NCBI GenBank assembly: GCA_026393585.1
Contig: JAPKZV010000107.1
Coordinates: 1-32,271, forward strand
DNA length: 32,271 bases
Direction of reading: 5' to 3'
Origin: Actinomycetota bacterium
Lineage (GTDB): Bacteria > Actinomycetota > Acidimicrobiia > Acidimicrobiales > Ilumatobacteraceae
Shown: in pieces, positions 27,708 to 32,271 of the stretch
How the letters are laid out: each line of letters starts with the position of its first letter
Numbering within the stretch: position 1 is the first letter of the stretch
Position numbers and translations under genes: made by a program
Notes under the pieces: model-generated
Databases searched by the model: none
The model's input: the letters and a program-made list of their open reading frames with translations, nothing else
What the model was told of the DNA's origin: nothing

Positions 27708-28904
27708 ATGAAACGTTCCACACGACGCATCATCGCTCTTGCGGCTGCTGCGGGTCTCGCCATCACTGCCTGCGGTAGTGACAACGATGCAACAACAACC
27801 GAAGACACCACCGCATCTGAAGAAGTCACAGTCGATACCGCTGCTACAACTGACGAAGTTGTCTGCCCCGCGAATCTTGTTATTCAAACTGACTGGTGGC
27901 CAGAAATTGAACACGGCGGCACCTACCAACTCATCGGAGCTGGCGGAGTGGCCGACCCCAAGTTGTTCACCTACTCCGGCCCAATTGCCGACGCTTACAA
28001 AGTTGGCGGCATTGAGACCGTTGAAATTCGTGCCGGTGGAGACGCCATTGAATTCCAGCCAGTTCTTTCGGTTATGAAGACCGACCAAGACATCACTCTT
28101 GGATACGTCAACACCGACGACATCATTCAAAGCTCAGGCACCGTTCGCGCAACCGGAGTTGCCACCACTTTGGAAATCAACCCTCAGTTCCTCATGTGGG
28201 ACCCAGAGCAATTGAAGATCGATCCGAAGGACCCTGCAAGCCTCGGTGCCTCTGGTGCTCGTATTTCTCACTTCTCAGGAACCACCTACATGGACTGGTT
28301 GTTGGGCAAGGGCTTTATTAAGAAAGATCAAAGCGACCCCAACTATGGCGGATCGCCCGACAAGTGGATTGCTGACGGAGGCAACTTCATTCAGCAAGGC
28401 TTTGTCACCAACGAGGCCTACAAATACGAAAATGAAATCAAGTGGAAAGACGGAGCTCCAGCCCCGATCGATTACACATTGATTCATGATCTTGGTTGGC
28501 AGCCATACCCTGCGATGTACAGCGTTCTCAGTGATCGCTTGGAAGAATTAAGCCCATGTCTTGCAGTTCTCGTTCCGAAGTTGCAACAGGCTTGGGTTGA
28601 CTACCTCGCAGACCCCACTCCAATTGGCAATGCCTTGGTAGAAATCACAAAGACCTACAACAACTACTGGTCCATCACGCCAGAATTAAATGCTGCTGGC
28701 TTCGAGCTCTTCAAGAGTTTGGGAATCGGTGGCAACGGCCCCGACAGCACCTACGGCAACTTTGATGTTGATCGTGTACAGAAGTTGTACGACGAGGCCA
28801 TGCCATTGTTGGCTGACCTTGGAGTAAAGACCGACGAGACACTCACCGTTGACGGTGTGGTTACGAACAAGTTCATCGACACATCAATTGGTGTTGCTGG
28901 ATAA
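27708..28904 (+). CDS. ABC transporter substrate-binding lipoprotein (NitT/TauT-like)
   Basis: Lipobox LAITAC-GSDND; QTDWWPEIEHGGTYQLIGAGG; last gene of the ABC operon. Confidence 0.85.
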   Translation: MKRSTRRIIALAAAAGLAITACGSDNDATTTEDTTASEEVTVDTAATTDEVVCPANLVIQTDWWPEIEHGGTYQLIGAGGVADPKLFTYSGPIADAYKVGGIETVEIRAGGDAIEFQPVLSVMKTDQDITLGYVNTDDIIQSSGTVRATGVATTLEINPQFLMWDPEQLKIDPKDPASLGASGARISHFSGTTYMDWLLGKGFIKKDQSDPNYGGSPDKWIADGGNFIQQGFVTNEAYKYENEIKWKDGAPAPIDYTLIHDLGWQPYPAMYSVLSDRLEELSPCLAVLVPKLQQAWVDYLADPTPIGNALVEITKTYNNYWSITPELNAAGFELFKSLGIGGNGPDSTYGNFDVDRVQKLYDEAMPLLADLGVKTDETLTVDGVVTNKFIDTSIGVAG

Positions 28905-28920
28905 ACAATTCAGAGTTTCA

Positions 28921-28954
28921 AAAAGGGCCGTCCTTCGGGGCGGCCCTTTTTTTA
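28921..28954 (+). terminator. Rho-independent terminator of the ABC importer operon
   Basis: AAAAA-GGGCCGTCC-TTCG-GGGCGGCCC-TTTTTTT; UUCG tetraloop and T7 tail. Confidence 0.95.
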
Positions 28955-28965
28955 TTCCCCAAATG

Positions 28966-29331
28966 TCAGTGGTAAGCACACAGATCGAAGGCGTTGCCAT
29001 CGAGGTCGACAAAGTTGGCGATCATGCCATACGACTCACGACGTACAGGCCGAGTTTCAGTTGCGTTCAAAGCAAGCAGTCGTGCATGCTCGGCGTCAAA
29101 ATTGTCTAGCGAGCACACGAGGTCGAGATGCGTTCCACCAGGCCGGTGTGCACCGCGTTGAAACCCAAGACGCCGAATGCCTTGCTTGTCTGACAACACA
29201 ATCCATCGATCACCATCTTCTCGTTCCGATTCAACGAGCCCCATCACCTCAGACCAAAATGCGGCCAAAACCTCTGTGGAAGGGGTATCGAAGGTAACAA
29301 GGTCAAAGCGAATGGGAAAAGGTTCAGACAT
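28966..29331 (-). CDS. VOC family / glyoxalase-like protein
   Basis: IRFDLVTFDTPSTEVLAAFWSEVMGL...GGTHLDLVCSLDNFDAEHARLLALNATE...NFVDLDGNAFDLCAY. Confidence 0.85.
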   Translation of the reverse strand: MSEPFPIRFDLVTFDTPSTEVLAAFWSEVMGLVESEREDGDRWIVLSDKQGIRRLGFQRGAHRPGGTHLDLVCSLDNFDAEHARLLALNATETRPVRRESYGMIANFVDLDGNAFDLCAYH

Positions 29332-29344
29332 CTCTCACACACTA
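29332..29344 (-). promoter_or_regulatory. Putative leaderless -10 element (TAGTGT, 7 nt before ATG) of the VOC gene
   Basis: Minus strand TAGTGT-GTGAGAG-ATG. Confidence 0.5.
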
Positions 29345-29446
29345 GAAGCCATATCGCTTTCAGGTGTCGTTGGCGAACCTATTGAGAAACTTGTGAAATA
29401 CTCACTTGAGGAATTGTGATGAATACATTCGTCGGGGGGCGACAAC

Positions 29447-30679
29447 ATGACGAAAAATATGAGTGATCAGACCACACCCAACGAGAGCACACGTGCGCAG
29501 TGCCCGTATAGCCCACTCGACCCTGAGGTACTTGCCGACCCCTTCCCCGCTTATGCGCAACTGCGCAGCGAGTGCCCCGTGCACAACACCAACATGGGTG
29601 GCCGCGAATTTCTCACCGTGGCCAATCGCGCCGATGTACACAACATTCTCACGAGCCCCAACGAATGGGTGAACCGTTATGGCGCAGGCATTGCGTATTC
29701 CGGTGTTGATGGCCGTGGCAACCTTCAACATTTCGATCAGCCCGAACACACCAAACGCCGCGTACTCATGCGCAATGAGTTCAACCCCATTGAAGTGAAG
29801 AAACTCGCCGACGACGCTGTTCGCGTTGCAAACGAACTTGCCCGCGACATGGCAGCTAATGGAAATACTGCAGAACTGCATGACGCTTTTGCCTGCCCCA
29901 TGCCCATTTTGGGTTTCATCGACCTCATGGGTGTTCCCGCCGAAGATCGCACACTCATCAAAAACTGGGCCGATCAGTTAGTGCTTGGTTTGTCTGACCC
30001 ACCAGCAGCAGTGAAACCCACTGAAGAAATTAAGCAGTACATCAATGCTGCGGTTTCGCAGCGCCGTCGCGTTGCCGATGCAGGCGGCACACCCACTCCA
30101 GGGCTGCTCACTGAGTATTCGCTGCGCACTATTGATGGCGAACGCATTCCACTCATTGAGATGGAAGCAATGGTCTTGCAACTTTTAGTTGCTGGTCATG
30201 AAACCACCACATCTCTCATTACAAACCTTATGTGGCGCTTACTTGAAGTTCCTTCACGTTGGCAGCGCATTGTGAATGACTTTTCTCTCATCCCTAACGC
30301 CATTGAAGAGAGTTTGCGTTACGACCCACCCGTACTTGGGCTCTTTCGTACAAATGAAAACCCCGCGGTCATTAATGGTGTCAATGTTCCTGAGAAAACA
30401 AAAGTGATGGTCATGTATGCCTCGGCAAACCGGGACCCCGAAGCTTTCCCGAACCCTGATGAATTTGATATTGATCGTGACCCCATGCAATTGAAACGCC
30501 ACTACGGCTTTGGCTGGGGTATTCACCATTGCTTAGGCGCACCCATTGCGCGACAAACCGCACGCATTGCTATTGAAACTTTGGCAACACACTTCCCCAC
30601 CATGCAACTTGCTGGCCCTACCGAACGTTTAGGTGCAGCAATTCTGTGGGGTAGGCGCACACTTCCTGTGCAGTGGTGA
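29447..30679 (+). CDS. Cytochrome P450
   Basis: Heme loop FGWGIHHCLG, I-helix VAGHETTTSLITN, ESLR motif, NRDPEAFPNPDEFDIDR. Confidence 0.95.
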   Translation: MTKNMSDQTTPNESTRAQCPYSPLDPEVLADPFPAYAQLRSECPVHNTNMGGREFLTVANRADVHNILTSPNEWVNRYGAGIAYSGVDGRGNLQHFDQPEHTKRRVLMRNEFNPIEVKKLADDAVRVANELARDMAANGNTAELHDAFACPMPILGFIDLMGVPAEDRTLIKNWADQLVLGLSDPPAAVKPTEEIKQYINAAVSQRRRVADAGGTPTPGLLTEYSLRTIDGERIPLIEMEAMVLQLLVAGHETTTSLITNLMWRLLEVPSRWQRIVNDFSLIPNAIEESLRYDPPVLGLFRTNENPAVINGVNVPEKTKVMVMYASANRDPEAFPNPDEFDIDRDPMQLKRHYGFGWGIHHCLGAPIARQTARIAIETLATHFPTMQLAGPTERLGAAILWGRRTLPVQW

Positions 30680-30686
30680 ATTGCAG

Positions 30687-31403
30687 TTAGTGCGGCTGTG
30701 TGAAACCGAAACACTCGCGTAATGCTGTATCTGTGAGCGCAGTTGCGGGCGAGCCTTGAGCCACCACACGTTGTGCCAACAACATCACCATGTCGGCGGT
30801 GTCGGCGTCTGACAATTCATGCGTTGCCATCACAACGGCAACTCCGCGAGCGCGTTCTTGCGCAACTAATTCGGCAACTGCCTGGCGACCCAAAAGGTCG
30901 AGACCTGCAGTGGGTTCATCGAGCAACAACACGTCGGCACGGCGCGCAAGTACTTGCGCCAAATGTGTGCGCTGTTGCTGACCACCGGAAAGATCTCGTA
31001 ATGGTCGCGACTTGTAAGCAATAGCACCAGTACGTTCCATCGACTCTTGCACTATGCGATGATCTTCTGCGCGAGTGCGCCTGGTTAAACCCAAGTGTGC
31101 ATAACGCCCCATGGCAACAACATCTTCCACGCGCAACGGCAATGTATGTGACGACACCGGATGCTGAGGAAGATATCCCACTAAGGAATGTTGCGTACCT
31201 GGAGCCGCGCCTAGAACATTGACGCTTCCCCCTTGTGCAGCAACAAGCCCAGCAAGCGTTTTCAACAAGGTTGATTTACCCGAACCATTTGTACCAATGA
31301 GCACCAACAACTCACCTGGCTGCAAAGAAAAATTCAAGCCTTCAACGATTGGCCTATGCCCATAGCCCACCGCGAGCCCCGTTGCTTCAATACGCGCACT
31401 CAT
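30687..31403 (-). CDS. Metal (Zn/Mn-type) ABC transporter ATP-binding protein
   Basis: IGTNGSGKSTLLKTLAGL, LSGGQQQRTHLAQVLARRADVLLLDEPTAGLD; followed upstream by a family-3 metal permease. Confidence 0.88.
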   Translation of the reverse strand: MSARIEATGLAVGYGHRPIVEGLNFSLQPGELLVLIGTNGSGKSTLLKTLAGLVAAQGGSVNVLGAAPGTQHSLVGYLPQHPVSSHTLPLRVEDVVAMGRYAHLGLTRRTRAEDHRIVQESMERTGAIAYKSRPLRDLSGGQQQRTHLAQVLARRADVLLLDEPTAGLDLLGRQAVAELVAQERARGVAVVMATHELSDADTADMVMLLAQRVVAQGSPATALTDTALRECFGFTQPH

Positions 31404-32271
31404 GACACGTGTACATGCCCGTGTACGTGGGGTTGGTCGTGGTCGTGATGAATGTCTTTGCGATGTGCTTGCCAGCGTTGCACTTCAACCACCACAGCAC
31501 ATGCGGTAAACACAAGCACTGAGCAAAAGACGATGCTTGCACCGGCTGCAACATTGGCGTGGTAACTCACCAGCAAGCCAACGTATGTGGAGAAAATGCC
31601 CACAATTGCTGCAACCACCATCATGATGCCAATGCGGCGCGCAAAAAGTGCTCCCGTTGCTGCGGGTGCAATGAGCAGACCCAGCACCAACAGCGTGCCA
31701 ACTGTTTGAAAACTAGCCACCACAGTCAGAGCAACCATTGCCAACATGACGTTGTGGTATTTCTTCACCGAGAAACCTGAAGTTTCGGTGAGCCCATCGT
31801 CAACCGACAACAACAAAAATGGTCGGCGACAGAACCATGCAACAACACACACTGCAACCAGCGCTATAAATTGCCACACCAAGTCGGAATTGCTCACACC
31901 TAGTACTTCACCAAACAAGATGTTTGTGAGGTCGCCTGCAAAAGACGATGACCTCGATTGAATAATGACCCCGAGTGCAAGCATCCCTACAAATAACAAG
32001 CCAATTGCCGTGTCTCCCGATAGTCGGTACCGACGCGTCACCACGCTGACACCCGACATCATGACTCCTGCACCAATTGCTGCACCGAGCACACCAGAAA
32101 AGCCAAACAACAGTGCTGCAGCTACTCCGGGAACAACACCGTGAGCTAACGCATCACCAGCAAATGCGAGACCTCGCAACACAACAAATGTTCCTGCGAC
32201 CGCACAAATGGCTGACACCAAAATGCCGGCGTAGAGCGATTGGCGCAAGAATTCGTTGTCGGTGAATGGAC
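31400..32271 (-). CDS. Metal (Zn/Mn-type) ABC transporter permease with His-rich C-terminus (5' end beyond window)
   Basis: LRQSLYAGILVSAICAVAGTFVVLRGLAFAGDALAHGVVPGVAAALLFG; frame is open to the window edge (PFTDNEFLRQS...). Confidence 0.9.
   Translation of the reverse strand, partial: PFTDNEFLRQSLYAGILVSAICAVAGTFVVLRGLAFAGDALAHGVVPGVAAALLFGFSGVLGAAIGAGVMMSGVSVVTRRYRLSGDTAIGLLFVGMLALGVIIQSRSSSFAGDLTNILFGEVLGVSNSDLVWQFIALVAVCVVAWFCRRPFLLLSVDDGLTETSGFSVKKYHNVMLAMVALTVVASFQTVGTLLVLGLLIAPAATGALFARRIGIMMVVAAIVGIFSTYVGLLVSYHANVAAGASIVFCSVLVFTACAVVVEVQRWQAHRKDIHHDHDQPHVHGHVHVS

Overview
The window is a dense chromosomal segment from a high-G+C Gram-positive (actinobacterial) genome. F420/LLM-type enzymes, the argS-lysA order, TANNNT leaderless promoters and an actinobacterial-style rhodopsin suggest an aquatic Acidimicrobiia-like lineage, but that placement is inference. 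I see about 27 protein-coding genes and three tRNAs, with no CRISPR array, rRNA, transposase or prophage. Most genes are ordinary housekeeping or metabolic ones: hrpB C-terminus, class I fumarase, enoyl-CoA hydratase, two LLM oxidoreductases, ABC-F, mscL, MFS, amidase, SDR, alpha/beta hydrolase, uppP, gltX, argS, lysA, a NitT/TauT-type ABC importer, a cytochrome P450 and a zinc/manganese-type ABC transporter. The parts most worth a second look are: (1) a proton-pump-type rhodopsin (DTE motif, Leu at the green-tuning site, Trp where carotenoid-antenna rhodopsins have Gly); (2) a pair of tiny membrane-protein ORFs directly downstream of it, one of them absent from the supplied ORF track, separated from it by a 15-bp perfect terminator hairpin and carrying their own leaderless-type promoter; (3) a 934-aa, N-terminally anchored, all-beta-looking protein of unknown family with 12 cysteines in six local pairs, beside tRNA-Arg; (4) a recurrent TANNNT-N6/7-ATG leaderless promoter pattern at six gene starts. 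All calls were made by reading the sequence; no searches were run.
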